Source: Hippasteria phrygiana
Lineage: Eukaryota; Echinodermata; Asteroidea; Valvatida; Goniasteridae
Direction: 5' to 3'
Assembly (NCBI GenBank): GCA_037893225.1
Contig: JAZGUH010000565.1
Span: 372,001-436,000 of the forward strand
Length of the DNA stretch: 64,000 nt
Shown: piece by piece, positions 32,186 to 46,816 of the stretch
How the letters are laid out: each line of letters begins with the position of its first letter
Numbering within the stretch: position 1 is the stretch's first letter
Notes under the pieces: model-generated
Seen by the model: only the letters and a program-made list of their open reading frames with translations
The model's database searches: none
Told to the model about the DNA's origin: nothing
Position numbers and translations under genes: made by a program

Positions 32186-35113
32186 TTTTTTTTTTTTCTT
32201 CTTTTTCAGACTTTTGGCCCATAGACTTTGTACACGTTTTCGTTCTGCCAGGCACTTTGGCTACTTTTATGCAGCCGATTGCCTTTAAACTTAACAGACA
32301 CTTAGACCAACTGCTCAGGATGCATGCCGATCTTTTACGTCATGGTGACGTCATCACGTGATTTTTTATGAATTTTTGAATTTTGAAAATCGTAACATTC
32401 ATTAAATTATATCTAGCGAACAAAACAAGATATTTTCAAAATTCTTTTTCTTATAGCTTTGGTATGTCTCAAAGATATGCCTTAAAAAGCGAAAATTGTG
32501 TGACGTCATGATGACGTCATCAAAAATGCTTTTTTTTTTTAACGCATGTAAGGGTCAATCTGATTACAAAAATGTATATATTGAATTTTGCTGTACCCAA
32601 TTCCAAAATTTCATGATCGTGGCTCACTCAAGTAAGAAATAACAGCCATTTCAAAATTTAGACCAAATTCAATATAACACAAAGGAATTCTGGGACGGGC
32701 TGATAACCATGGCTATTATGAGCTTGCTGTTTATAAAAGGGGTTGATTTCTAGTCTTTTTTCAAGTCGCTGAATTTTTGAAGTATTAAAATCGTAACATT
32801 CTTTTCAATATATCTAGCGAACAAAACAAGATATTTTCAAAATTCTTTTTTGTTATAGCTTTGGTATGTTTCAAAGATATGCCCTAAAAGGCGAAAATTG
32901 TGTGACGTCATGATGACGTCATCAAAAATATGTTTTTTTTTAACGCATGTAAGGGTCAATCCGATTACAAAAATGTATACATTGTATTTTTCTGTACCCA
33001 ATTCCAAAATTTCATGATCGTGGCTCACTCAAGTAAGAAATGACAGCCATTTCAAAATTTAGACCAAATTCAATATAACACAAAGGAATTCTGGGACGGG
33101 CTGATAACCATGGCTATTATGAGCTTGCTGTTTATAAAAGGGGTTGATTTCTAGTCTTTTTTCAAGTCGCTGAATTTTTGAAGTATTAAAATCGTAACAT
33201 TCTTTTCAATATATCTAGCGAACAAAACAAGATATTTTCAAAATTCTTTTTGTTATAGCTTTGGTATGTTTCAAAGATATGCCCTAAAAGGCGAAAATTG
33301 TGTGACGTCATGATGACGTCATCAAAAATATGTGTTTTTTTTAACGCATGTAAGGGTCAATCCGATTACAAAAATGTATACATTGTATTTTTCTGTACCC
33401 AATTCCAAAATTTCATGATCGTGGCTCACTCAAGTAAGAAATGACAGCCATTTCAAAATTTAGACCAAATTCAATATAACACAAAGGAATTCTGGGACGG
33501 GCTGATAACCATGGCTATTATGAGCTTGCTGTTTATAAAAGGGGTTGATTTCTAGTCTTTTTTCAAGTCGCTGAATTCTTGAAGTTTTATAATCGTAACA
33601 TTCTTTTCACTATATCTAGCGAACAAAACAAGATATTTTCAAAATTCTTTTTGTTATAGCTTTGGTATGTCTCAAAGATATGCCCTAAAAAGCGAAAATT
33701 GTGTGACGTCATGATGACGTCATAAAAAAATTATTTTTTCAAGTCGATAGAATATTGCCCATAGCATTTGTAAACGTTTACTTTCTTACCGGCCACATTG
33801 GCTACTTTTAAACTTGGCAGACACTTACCCCAACTGCTCACAATGTGTGCCGAACCTTTACGTCGTGATGACGTCATCACATGTCACGTGACGTCATCTT
33901 AAAGGGGCATTTTTCGAAGCCATATATCTACAAAAGTACAAGTCCGATTAAGTTGGAACGTAATATCTAGGTATGCCACCGGGTGTTATAGATGAACATT
34001 GACATGACGTTATGATCAAGTCATAACATGTCACGTGGTGTCATCTTAAAGGGGCACTCGCTAGATTATTGCCCTTAGCATTTGTAAACGTTTTCTTTCT
34101 TACTGGCCACTTTGGCTACTTTTAAACTTGGCAGACACTTACCCCAACTGCTCACAACGTGTGGCGAACTTTTACGTCATGATGATGTCATCACATGTCA
34201 CGTGACGCCATCTTAAAGGGGCATTTTTTCGAAGCCATATATCTACAAAAGTACAAGTCCGATTAAGTTGAAACGTAATATCTAGGTATGCCACCGGGTG
34301 TTATAGATGGAAATTGACATGACGTTATGATGACGTCATCACATGTTACGTGACGTCATCTTAAAGGGGCAGTTTTTGAAGCCATATATATTAAGAAGTA
34401 CATGTCCGATTAAGTTGAAAAGTAATATCTAGGTAGCCCAATAGGTTTATAGATGAAAATTGACATGACATTATTATGATGTCATCACATGTCACATGAC
34501 GTCATCTTAAAGGTGCAGTTTTTGAAGCCATATATAAACAAAAGTACAAGTCCGATTAAGTTCAAAAGTAATATCTAGGTAGCCCAGTAGGTATTTTAAA
34601 TAACAAAATTATTGATGTCATGATTACGTCATCACTCGTTTCGTGTCATTATCTTAAAGGGGCATTTTTCTCAAAGCCATATATCTTCAAAAGTACAGGT
34701 CCGATTTATTTGAAATGTAATATATAGTCGGGTAGGCAAGCAGGTTTATAGATGAAAATTGACGTGACGTTATGATGACGTCATCACATGTCACGTCACG
34801 TTATCTTAAAGGGGCAGTTTTTAAAGCCATACATTGTATATCTACAAAAGTACAAGTTCGATTATTTTAAATGTAATATCTAGGTAGGTCAGCAAGTTTA
34901 CAGATGAAAATGTACATTACGTTATGATGACGTCATCACAAGTGACTATTACAAACAACTTTAATTATTTTCAAAGTCTAACAAAGAAAACTGGCAGCAG
35001 CGCGATTGTTTGACAAACTTAAATTATTGTATTCTCATTTCACATCCAAAAAATAAAAAAACAAAAACGAAACAGCCCTGTGTTTGTCCACAAACACCTC
35101 CCATTGGCTCTAG
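32186..35113 (+). mobile_element. Helitron-like element 9 (2.93-kb unit, copy a)
   Basis: First of five near-identical units. The start reads T-run, CTTCTTTTTCAGACTTTTGG, CCCATAGACTTTGTACACG. It has three full 400-bp monomers then about seven 150-bp monomers and type A' end (CTCCCATTGGCTCTAG). It differs from the next copies by a few indels, including one extra T near 32845. Confidence 0.85.
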
Positions 35114-38039
35114 TTTTTTTTTTTTTTCTTTTTCAGACTTTTTGCCCATAGACTTTGTACACGTTTTCGTTCTGCCAGGCACTTTGGCTACTTTTATGCA
35201 GCCGATTGCCTTTAAACTTAACAGACACTTAGACCAACTGCTCAGGATGCATGCCGATCTTTTACGTCATGGTGACGTCATCACGTGATTTTTTATGAAT
35301 TTTTGAATTTTGAAAATCGTAACATTCATTAAATTATATCTAGCGAACAAAACAAGATATTTTCAAAATTCTTTTTCTTATAGCTTTGGTATGTCTCAAA
35401 GATATGCCTTAAAAAGCGAAAATTGTGTGACGTCATGATGACGTCATCAAAAATGCTTTTTTTTTTTAACGCATGTAAGGGTCAATCTGATTACAAAAAT
35501 GTATATATTGAATTTTGCTGTACCCAATTCCAAAATTTCATGATCGTGGCTCACTCAAGTAAGAAATAACAGCCATTTCAAAATTTAGACCAAATTCAAT
35601 ATAACACAAAGGAATTCTGGGACGGGCTGATAACCATGGCTATTATGAGCTTGCTGTTTATAAAAGGGGTTGATTTCTAGTCTTTTTTCAAGTCGCTGAA
35701 TTTTTGAAGTATTAAAATCGTAACATTCTTTTCAATATATCTAGCGAACAAAACAAGATATTTTCAAAATTCTTTTTGTTATAGCTTTGGTATGTTTCAA
35801 AGATATGCCCTAAAAGGCGAAAATTGTGTGACGTCATGATGACGTCATCAAAAATATGTTTTTTTTTAACGCATGTAAGGGTCAATCCGATTACAAAAAT
35901 GTATACATTGTATTTTTCTGTACCCAATTCCAAAATTTCATGATCGTGGCTCACTCAAGTAAGAAATGACAGCCATTTCAAAATTTAGACCAAATTCAAT
36001 ATAACACAAAGGAATTCTGGGACGGGCTGATAACCATGGCTATTATGAGCTTGCTGTTTATAAAAGGGGTTGATTTCTAGTCTTTTTTCAAGTCGCTGAA
36101 TTTTTGAAGTATTAAAATCGTAACATTCTTTTCAATATATCTAGCGAACAAAACAAGATATTTTCAAAATTCTTTTTGTTATAGCTTTGGTATGTTTCAA
36201 AGATATGCCCTAAAAGGCGAAAATTGTGTGACGTCATGATGACGTCATCAAAAATATGTGTTTTTTTTAACGCATGTAAGGGTCAATCCGATTACAAAAA
36301 TGTATACATTGTATTTTTCTGTACCCAATTCCAAAATTTCATGATCGTGGCTCACTCAAGTAAGAAATGACAGCCATTTCAAAATTTAGACCAAATTCAA
36401 TATAACACAAAGGAATTCTGGGACGGGCTGATAACCATGGCTATTATGAGCTTGCTGTTTATAAAAGGGGTTGATTTCTAGTCTTTTTTCAAGTCGCTGA
36501 ATTCTTGAAGTTTTATAATCGTAACATTCTTTTCACTATATCTAGCGAACAAAACAAGATATTTTCAAAATTCTTTTTGTTATAGCTTTGGTATGTCTCA
36601 AAGATATGCCCTAAAAAGCGAAAATTGTGTGACGTCATGATGACGTCATAAAAAAATTATTTTTTCAAGTCGATAGAATATTGCCCATAGCATTTGTAAA
36701 CGTTTACTTTCTTACCGGCCACATTGGCTACTTTTAAACTTGGCAGACACTTACCCCAACTGCTCACAATGTGTGCCGAACCTTTACGTCGTGATGACGT
36801 CATCACATGTCACGTGACGTCATCTTAAAGGGGCATTTTTCGAAGCCATATATCTACAAAAGTACAAGTCCGATTAAGTTGGAACGTAATATCTAGGTAT
36901 GCCACCGGGTGTTATAGATGAACATTGACATGACGTTATGATCAAGTCATAACATGTCACGTGGTGTCATCTTAAAGGGGCACTCGCTAGATTATTGCCC
37001 TTAGCATTTGTAAACGTTTTCTTTCTTACTGGCCACTTTGGCTACTTTTAAACTTGGCAGACACTTACCCCAACTGCTCACAACGTGTGGCGAACTTTTA
37101 CGTCATGATGATGTCATCACATGTCACGTGACGCCATCTTAAAGGGGCATTTTTTCGAAGCCATATATCTACAAAAGTACAAGTCCGATTAAGTTGAAAC
37201 GTAATATCTAGGTATGCCACCGGGTGTTATAGATGGAAATTGACATGACGTTATGATGACGTCATCACATGTTACGTGACGTCATCTTAAAGGGGCAGTT
37301 TTTGAAGCCATATATATTAAGAAGTACATGTCCGATTAAGTTGAAAAGTAATATCTAGGTAGCCCAATAGGTTTATAGATGAAAATTGACATGACATTAT
37401 TATGATGTCATCACATGTCACATGACGTCATCTTAAAGGTGCAGTTTTTGAAGCCATATATAAACAAAAGTACAAGTCCGATTAAGTTCAAAAGTAATAT
37501 CTAGGTAGCCCAGTAGGTATTTTAAATAACAAAATTATTGATGTCATGATTACGTCATCACTCGTTTCGTGTCATTATCTTAAAGGGGCATTTTTCTCAA
37601 AGCCATATATCTTCAAAAGTACAGGTCCGATTTATTTGAAATGTAATATATAGTCGGGTAGGCAAGCAGGTTTATAGATGAAAATTGACGTGACGTTATG
37701 ATGACGTCATCACATGTCACGTCACGTTATCTTAAAGGGGCAGTTTTTAAAGCCATACATTGTATATCTACAAAAGTACAAGTTCGATTATTTTAAATGT
37801 AATATCTAGGTAGGTCAGCAAGTTTACAGATGAAAATGTACATTACGTTATGATGACGTCATCACAAGTGACTATTACAAACAACTTTAATTATTTTCAA
37901 AGTCTAACAAAGAAAACTGGCAGCAGCGCGATTGTTTGACAAACTTAAATTATTGTATTCTCATTTCACATCCAAAAAATAAAAAAACAAAAACGAAACA
38001 GCCCTGTGTTTGTCCACAAACACCTCCCATTGGCTCTAG
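35114..38039 (+). mobile_element. Helitron-like element 10 (2.93-kb unit, copy b)
   Basis: 2926 bp between CTAG ends. By eye it is identical or nearly so to 38040-40965. Confidence 0.9.
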
Positions 38040-40965
38040 TTTTTTTTTTTTTTCTTTTTCAGACTTTTTGCCCATAGACTTTGTACACGTTTTCGTTCTG
38101 CCAGGCACTTTGGCTACTTTTATGCAGCCGATTGCCTTTAAACTTAACAGACACTTAGACCAACTGCTCAGGATGCATGCCGATCTTTTACGTCATGGTG
38201 ACGTCATCACGTGATTTTTTATGAATTTTTGAATTTTGAAAATCGTAACATTCATTAAATTATATCTAGCGAACAAAACAAGATATTTTCAAAATTCTTT
38301 TTCTTATAGCTTTGGTATGTCTCAAAGATATGCCTTAAAAAGCGAAAATTGTGTGACGTCATGATGACGTCATCAAAAATGCTTTTTTTTTTTAACGCAT
38401 GTAAGGGTCAATCTGATTACAAAAATGTATATATTGAATTTTGCTGTACCCAATTCCAAAATTTCATGATCGTGGCTCACTCAAGTAAGAAATAACAGCC
38501 ATTTCAAAATTTAGACCAAATTCAATATAACACAAAGGAATTCTGGGACGGGCTGATAACCATGGCTATTATGAGCTTGCTGTTTATAAAAGGGGTTGAT
38601 TTCTAGTCTTTTTTCAAGTCGCTGAATTTTTGAAGTATTAAAATCGTAACATTCTTTTCAATATATCTAGCGAACAAAACAAGATATTTTCAAAATTCTT
38701 TTTGTTATAGCTTTGGTATGTTTCAAAGATATGCCCTAAAAGGCGAAAATTGTGTGACGTCATGATGACGTCATCAAAAATATGTTTTTTTTTAACGCAT
38801 GTAAGGGTCAATCCGATTACAAAAATGTATACATTGTATTTTTCTGTACCCAATTCCAAAATTTCATGATCGTGGCTCACTCAAGTAAGAAATGACAGCC
38901 ATTTCAAAATTTAGACCAAATTCAATATAACACAAAGGAATTCTGGGACGGGCTGATAACCATGGCTATTATGAGCTTGCTGTTTATAAAAGGGGTTGAT
39001 TTCTAGTCTTTTTTCAAGTCGCTGAATTTTTGAAGTATTAAAATCGTAACATTCTTTTCAATATATCTAGCGAACAAAACAAGATATTTTCAAAATTCTT
39101 TTTGTTATAGCTTTGGTATGTTTCAAAGATATGCCCTAAAAGGCGAAAATTGTGTGACGTCATGATGACGTCATCAAAAATATGTGTTTTTTTTAACGCA
39201 TGTAAGGGTCAATCCGATTACAAAAATGTATACATTGTATTTTTCTGTACCCAATTCCAAAATTTCATGATCGTGGCTCACTCAAGTAAGAAATGACAGC
39301 CATTTCAAAATTTAGACCAAATTCAATATAACACAAAGGAATTCTGGGACGGGCTGATAACCATGGCTATTATGAGCTTGCTGTTTATAAAAGGGGTTGA
39401 TTTCTAGTCTTTTTTCAAGTCGCTGAATTCTTGAAGTTTTATAATCGTAACATTCTTTTCACTATATCTAGCGAACAAAACAAGATATTTTCAAAATTCT
39501 TTTTGTTATAGCTTTGGTATGTCTCAAAGATATGCCCTAAAAAGCGAAAATTGTGTGACGTCATGATGACGTCATAAAAAAATTATTTTTTCAAGTCGAT
39601 AGAATATTGCCCATAGCATTTGTAAACGTTTACTTTCTTACCGGCCACATTGGCTACTTTTAAACTTGGCAGACACTTACCCCAACTGCTCACAATGTGT
39701 GCCGAACCTTTACGTCGTGATGACGTCATCACATGTCACGTGACGTCATCTTAAAGGGGCATTTTTCGAAGCCATATATCTACAAAAGTACAAGTCCGAT
39801 TAAGTTGGAACGTAATATCTAGGTATGCCACCGGGTGTTATAGATGAACATTGACATGACGTTATGATCAAGTCATAACATGTCACGTGGTGTCATCTTA
39901 AAGGGGCACTCGCTAGATTATTGCCCTTAGCATTTGTAAACGTTTTCTTTCTTACTGGCCACTTTGGCTACTTTTAAACTTGGCAGACACTTACCCCAAC
40001 TGCTCACAACGTGTGGCGAACTTTTACGTCATGATGATGTCATCACATGTCACGTGACGCCATCTTAAAGGGGCATTTTTTCGAAGCCATATATCTACAA
40101 AAGTACAAGTCCGATTAAGTTGAAACGTAATATCTAGGTATGCCACCGGGTGTTATAGATGGAAATTGACATGACGTTATGATGACGTCATCACATGTTA
40201 CGTGACGTCATCTTAAAGGGGCAGTTTTTGAAGCCATATATATTAAGAAGTACATGTCCGATTAAGTTGAAAAGTAATATCTAGGTAGCCCAATAGGTTT
40301 ATAGATGAAAATTGACATGACATTATTATGATGTCATCACATGTCACATGACGTCATCTTAAAGGTGCAGTTTTTGAAGCCATATATAAACAAAAGTACA
40401 AGTCCGATTAAGTTCAAAAGTAATATCTAGGTAGCCCAGTAGGTATTTTAAATAACAAAATTATTGATGTCATGATTACGTCATCACTCGTTTCGTGTCA
40501 TTATCTTAAAGGGGCATTTTTCTCAAAGCCATATATCTTCAAAAGTACAGGTCCGATTTATTTGAAATGTAATATATAGTCGGGTAGGCAAGCAGGTTTA
40601 TAGATGAAAATTGACGTGACGTTATGATGACGTCATCACATGTCACGTCACGTTATCTTAAAGGGGCAGTTTTTAAAGCCATACATTGTATATCTACAAA
40701 AGTACAAGTTCGATTATTTTAAATGTAATATCTAGGTAGGTCAGCAAGTTTACAGATGAAAATGTACATTACGTTATGATGACGTCATCACAAGTGACTA
40801 TTACAAACAACTTTAATTATTTTCAAAGTCTAACAAAGAAAACTGGCAGCAGCGCGATTGTTTGACAAACTTAAATTATTGTATTCTCATTTCACATCCA
40901 AAAAATAAAAAAACAAAAACGAAACAGCCCTGTGTTTGTCCACAAACACCTCCCATTGGCTCTAG
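38040..40965 (+). mobile_element. Helitron-like element 11 (2.93-kb unit, copy c)
   Basis: 2926-bp offset from the previous unit. All landmarks I followed coincide, including rare variants such as GTCGTGATGACGTC and CACGTCACGTTATC. Confidence 0.9.
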
Positions 40966-43891
40966 TTTTTTTTTTTTTTCTTTTTCAGACTTTTTGCCCA
41001 TAGACTTTGTACACGTTTTCGTTCTGCCAGGCACTTTGGCTACTTTTATGCAGCCGATTGCCTTTAAACTTAACAGACACTTAGACCAACTGCTCAGGAT
41101 GCATGCCGATCTTTTACGTCATGGTGACGTCATCACGTGATTTTTTATGAATTTTTGAATTTTGAAAATCGTAACATTCATTAAATTATATCTAGCGAAC
41201 AAAACAAGATATTTTCAAAATTCTTTTTCTTATAGCTTTGGTATGTCTCAAAGATATGCCTTAAAAAGCGAAAATTGTGTGACGTCATGATGACGTCATC
41301 AAAAATGCTTTTTTTTTTTAACGCATGTAAGGGTCAATCTGATTACAAAAATGTATATATTGAATTTTGCTGTACCCAATTCCAAAATTTCATGATCGTG
41401 GCTCACTCAAGTAAGAAATAACAGCCATTTCAAAATTTAGACCAAATTCAATATAACACAAAGGAATTCTGGGACGGGCTGATAACCATGGCTATTATGA
41501 GCTTGCTGTTTATAAAAGGGGTTGATTTCTAGTCTTTTTTCAAGTCGCTGAATTTTTGAAGTATTAAAATCGTAACATTCTTTTCAATATATCTAGCGAA
41601 CAAAACAAGATATTTTCAAAATTCTTTTTGTTATAGCTTTGGTATGTTTCAAAGATATGCCCTAAAAGGCGAAAATTGTGTGACGTCATGATGACGTCAT
41701 CAAAAATATGTTTTTTTTTAACGCATGTAAGGGTCAATCCGATTACAAAAATGTATACATTGTATTTTTCTGTACCCAATTCCAAAATTTCATGATCGTG
41801 GCTCACTCAAGTAAGAAATGACAGCCATTTCAAAATTTAGACCAAATTCAATATAACACAAAGGAATTCTGGGACGGGCTGATAACCATGGCTATTATGA
41901 GCTTGCTGTTTATAAAAGGGGTTGATTTCTAGTCTTTTTTCAAGTCGCTGAATTTTTGAAGTATTAAAATCGTAACATTCTTTTCAATATATCTAGCGAA
42001 CAAAACAAGATATTTTCAAAATTCTTTTTGTTATAGCTTTGGTATGTTTCAAAGATATGCCCTAAAAGGCGAAAATTGTGTGACGTCATGATGACGTCAT
42101 CAAAAATATGTGTTTTTTTTAACGCATGTAAGGGTCAATCCGATTACAAAAATGTATACATTGTATTTTTCTGTACCCAATTCCAAAATTTCATGATCGT
42201 GGCTCACTCAAGTAAGAAATGACAGCCATTTCAAAATTTAGACCAAATTCAATATAACACAAAGGAATTCTGGGACGGGCTGATAACCATGGCTATTATG
42301 AGCTTGCTGTTTATAAAAGGGGTTGATTTCTAGTCTTTTTTCAAGTCGCTGAATTCTTGAAGTTTTATAATCGTAACATTCTTTTCACTATATCTAGCGA
42401 ACAAAACAAGATATTTTCAAAATTCTTTTTGTTATAGCTTTGGTATGTCTCAAAGATATGCCCTAAAAAGCGAAAATTGTGTGACGTCATGATGACGTCA
42501 TAAAAAAATTATTTTTTCAAGTCGATAGAATATTGCCCATAGCATTTGTAAACGTTTACTTTCTTACCGGCCACATTGGCTACTTTTAAACTTGGCAGAC
42601 ACTTACCCCAACTGCTCACAATGTGTGCCGAACCTTTACGTCGTGATGACGTCATCACATGTCACGTGACGTCATCTTAAAGGGGCATTTTTCGAAGCCA
42701 TATATCTACAAAAGTACAAGTCCGATTAAGTTGGAACGTAATATCTAGGTATGCCACCGGGTGTTATAGATGAACATTGACATGACGTTATGATCAAGTC
42801 ATAACATGTCACGTGGTGTCATCTTAAAGGGGCACTCGCTAGATTATTGCCCTTAGCATTTGTAAACGTTTTCTTTCTTACTGGCCACTTTGGCTACTTT
42901 TAAACTTGGCAGACACTTACCCCAACTGCTCACAACGTGTGGCGAACTTTTACGTCATGATGATGTCATCACATGTCACGTGACGCCATCTTAAAGGGGC
43001 ATTTTTTCGAAGCCATATATCTACAAAAGTACAAGTCCGATTAAGTTGAAACGTAATATCTAGGTATGCCACCGGGTGTTATAGATGGAAATTGACATGA
43101 CGTTATGATGACGTCATCACATGTTACGTGACGTCATCTTAAAGGGGCAGTTTTTGAAGCCATATATATTAAGAAGTACATGTCCGATTAAGTTGAAAAG
43201 TAATATCTAGGTAGCCCAATAGGTTTATAGATGAAAATTGACATGACATTATTATGATGTCATCACATGTCACATGACGTCATCTTAAAGGTGCAGTTTT
43301 TGAAGCCATATATAAACAAAAGTACAAGTCCGATTAAGTTCAAAAGTAATATCTAGGTAGCCCAGTAGGTATTTTAAATAACAAAATTATTGATGTCATG
43401 ATTACGTCATCACTCGTTTCGTGTCATTATCTTAAAGGGGCATTTTTCTCAAAGCCATATATCTTCAAAAGTACAGGTCCGATTTATTTGAAATGTAATA
43501 TATAGTCGGGTAGGCAAGCAGGTTTATAGATGAAAATTGACGTGACGTTATGATGACGTCATCACATGTCACGTCACGTTATCTTAAAGGGGCAGTTTTT
43601 AAAGCCATACATTGTATATCTACAAAAGTACAAGTTCGATTATTTTAAATGTAATATCTAGGTAGGTCAGCAAGTTTACAGATGAAAATGTACATTACGT
43701 TATGATGACGTCATCACAAGTGACTATTACAAACAACTTTAATTATTTTCAAAGTCTAACAAAGAAAACTGGCAGCAGCGCGATTGTTTGACAAACTTAA
43801 ATTATTGTATTCTCATTTCACATCCAAAAAATAAAAAAACAAAAACGAAACAGCCCTGTGTTTGTCCACAAACACCTCCCATTGGCTCTAG
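40966..43891 (+). mobile_element. Helitron-like element 12 (2.93-kb unit, copy d)
   Basis: 2926-bp offset; indistinguishable by eye from copies b and c. Confidence 0.9.
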
Positions 43892-46816
43892 TTTTTTTTT
43901 TTTTCTTTTTCAGACTTTTTGCCCATAGACTTTGTACACGTTTTCGTTCTGCCAGGCACTTTGGCTACTTTTATGCAGCCGATTGCCTTTAAACTTAACA
44001 GACACTTAGACCAACTGCTCAGGATGCATGCCGATCTTTTACGTCATGGTGACGTCATCACGTGATTTTTTATGAATTTTTGAATTTTGAAAATCGTAAC
44101 ATTCATTAAATTATATCTAGCGAACAAAACAAGATATTTTCAAAATTCTTTTTCTTATAGCTTTGGTATGTCTCAAAGATATGCCTTAAAAAGCGAAAAT
44201 TGTGTGACGTCATGATGACGTCATCAAAAATGCTTTTTTTTTTTAACGCATGTAAGGGTCAATCTGATTACAAAAATGTATATATTGAATTTTGCTGTAC
44301 CCAATTCCAAAATTTCATGATCGTGGCTCACTCAAGTAAGAAATAACAGCCATTTCAAAATTTAGACCAAATTCAATATAACACAAAGGAATTCTGGGAC
44401 GGGCTGATAACCATGGCTATTATGAGCTTGCTGTTTATAAAAGGGGTTGATTTCTAGTCTTTTTTCAAGTCGCTGAATTTTTGAAGTATTAAAATCGTAA
44501 CATTCTTTTCAATATATCTAGCGAACAAAACAAGATATTTTCAAAATTCTTTTTGTTATAGCTTTGGTATGTTTCAAAGATATGCCCTAAAAGGCGAAAA
44601 TTGTGTGACGTCATGATGACGTCATCAAAAATATGTTTTTTTTTAACGCATGTAAGGGTCAATCCGATTACAAAAATGTATACATTGTATTTTTCTGTAC
44701 CCAATTCCAAAATTTCATGATCGTGGCTCACTCAAGTAAGAAATGACAGCCATTTCAAAATTTAGACCAAATTCAATATAACACAAAGGAATTCTGGGAC
44801 GGGCTGATAACCATGGCTATTATGAGCTTGCTGTTTATAAAAGGGGTTGATTTCTAGTCTTTTTTCAAGTCGCTGAATTTTTGAAGTATTAAAATCGTAA
44901 CATTCTTTTCAATATATCTAGCGAACAAAACAAGATATTTTCAAAATTCTTTTTGTTATAGCTTTGGTATGTTTCAAAGATATGCCCTAAAAGGCGAAAA
45001 TTGTGTGACGTCATGATGACGTCATCAAAAATATGTGTTTTTTTTAACGCATGTAAGGGTCAATCCGATTACAAAAATGTATACATTGTATTTTTCTGTA
45101 CCCAATTCCAAAATTTCATGATCGTGGCTCACTCAAGTAAGAAATGACAGCCATTTCAAAATTTAGACCAAATTCAATATAACACAAAGGAATTCTGGGA
45201 CGGGCTGATAACCATGGCTATTATGAGCTTGCTGTTTATAAAAGGGGTTGATTTCTAGTCTTTTTTCAAGTCGCTGAATTCTTGAAGTTTTATAATCGTA
45301 ACATTCTTTTCACTATATCTAGCGAACAAAACAAGATATTTTCAAAATTCTTTTTGTTATAGCTTTGGTATGTCTCAAAGATATGCCCTAAAAAGCGAAA
45401 ATTGTGTGACGTCATGATGACGTCATAAAAAAATTATTTTTTCAAGTCGATAGAATATTGCCCATAGCATTTGTAAACGTTTACTTTCTTACCGGCCACA
45501 TTGGCTACTTTTAAACTTGGCAGACACTTACCCCAACTGCTCACAATGTGTGCCGAACCTTTACGTCGTGATGACGTCATCACATGTCACGTGACGTCAT
45601 CTTAAAGGGGCATTTTTCGAAGCCATATATCTACAAAAGTACAAGTCCGATTAAGTTGGAACGTAATATCTAGGTATGCCACCGGGTGTTATAGATGAAC
45701 ATTGACATGACGTTATGATCAAGTCATAACATGTCACGTGGTGTCATCTTAAAGGGGCACTCGCTAGATTATTGCCCTTAGCATTTGTAAACGTTTTCTT
45801 TCTTACTGGCCACTTTGGCTACTTTTAAACTTGGCAGACACTTACCCCAACTGCTCACAACGTGTGGCGAACTTTTACGTCATGATGATGTCATCACATG
45901 TCACGTGACGCCATCTTAAAGGGGCATTTTTTCGAAGCCATATATCTACAAAAGTACAAGTCCGATTAAGTTGAAACGTAATATCTAGGTATGCCACCGG
46001 GTGTTATAGATGGAAATTGACATGACGTTATGATGACGTCATCACATGTTACGTGACGTCATCTTAAAGGGGCAGTTTTTGAAGCCATATATATTAAGAA
46101 GTACATGTCCGATTAAGTTGAAAAGTAATATCTAGGTAGCCCAATAGGTTTATAGATGAAAATTGACATGACATTATTATGATGTCATCACATGTCACAT
46201 GACGTCATCTTAAAGGTGCAGTTTTTGAAGCCATATATAAACAAAAGTACAAGTCCGATTAAGTTCAAAAGTAATATCTAGGTAGCCCAGTAGGTATTTT
46301 AAATAACAAAATTATTGATGTCATGATTACGTCATCACTCGTTTCGTGTCATTATCTTAAAGGGGCATTTTTCTCAAAGCCATATATCTTCAAAAGTACA
46401 GGTCCGATTTATTTGAAATGTAATATATAGTCGGGTAGGCAAGCAGGTTTATAGATGAAAATTGACGTGACGTTATGATGACGTCATCACATGTCACGTC
46501 ACGTTATCTTAAAGGGGCAGTTTTTAAAGCCATACATTGTATATCTACAAAAGTACAAGTTCGATTATTTTAAATGTAATATCTAGGTAGGTCAGCAAGT
46601 TTACAGATGAAAATGTACATTACGTTATGATGACGTCATCACAAGTGACTATTACAAACAACTTTAATTATTTTCAAAGTCTAACAAAGAAAACTGGCAG
46701 CAGCGCGATTGTTTGACAAACTTAAATTATTGTATTCTCATTTCACATCCAAAAAATAAAAAAACAAAAACGAAACAGCCCTGTGTTTGTCCACAAACAC
46801 CTCCCATTGGCTCTAG
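43892..46816 (+). mobile_element. Helitron-like element 13 (2.93-kb unit, copy e)
   Basis: 2925 bp; its opening T-run is slightly shorter than in copies c and d, the only kind of difference noticed. Confidence 0.9.

Noticed and set aside
35712..35954. 80-codon minus-strand frame recurring in many 400-bp monomers
   Set aside because: It is conserved only as far as the DNA repeat is, is broken by stops or frameshifts in other monomers, and has no recognisable fold.
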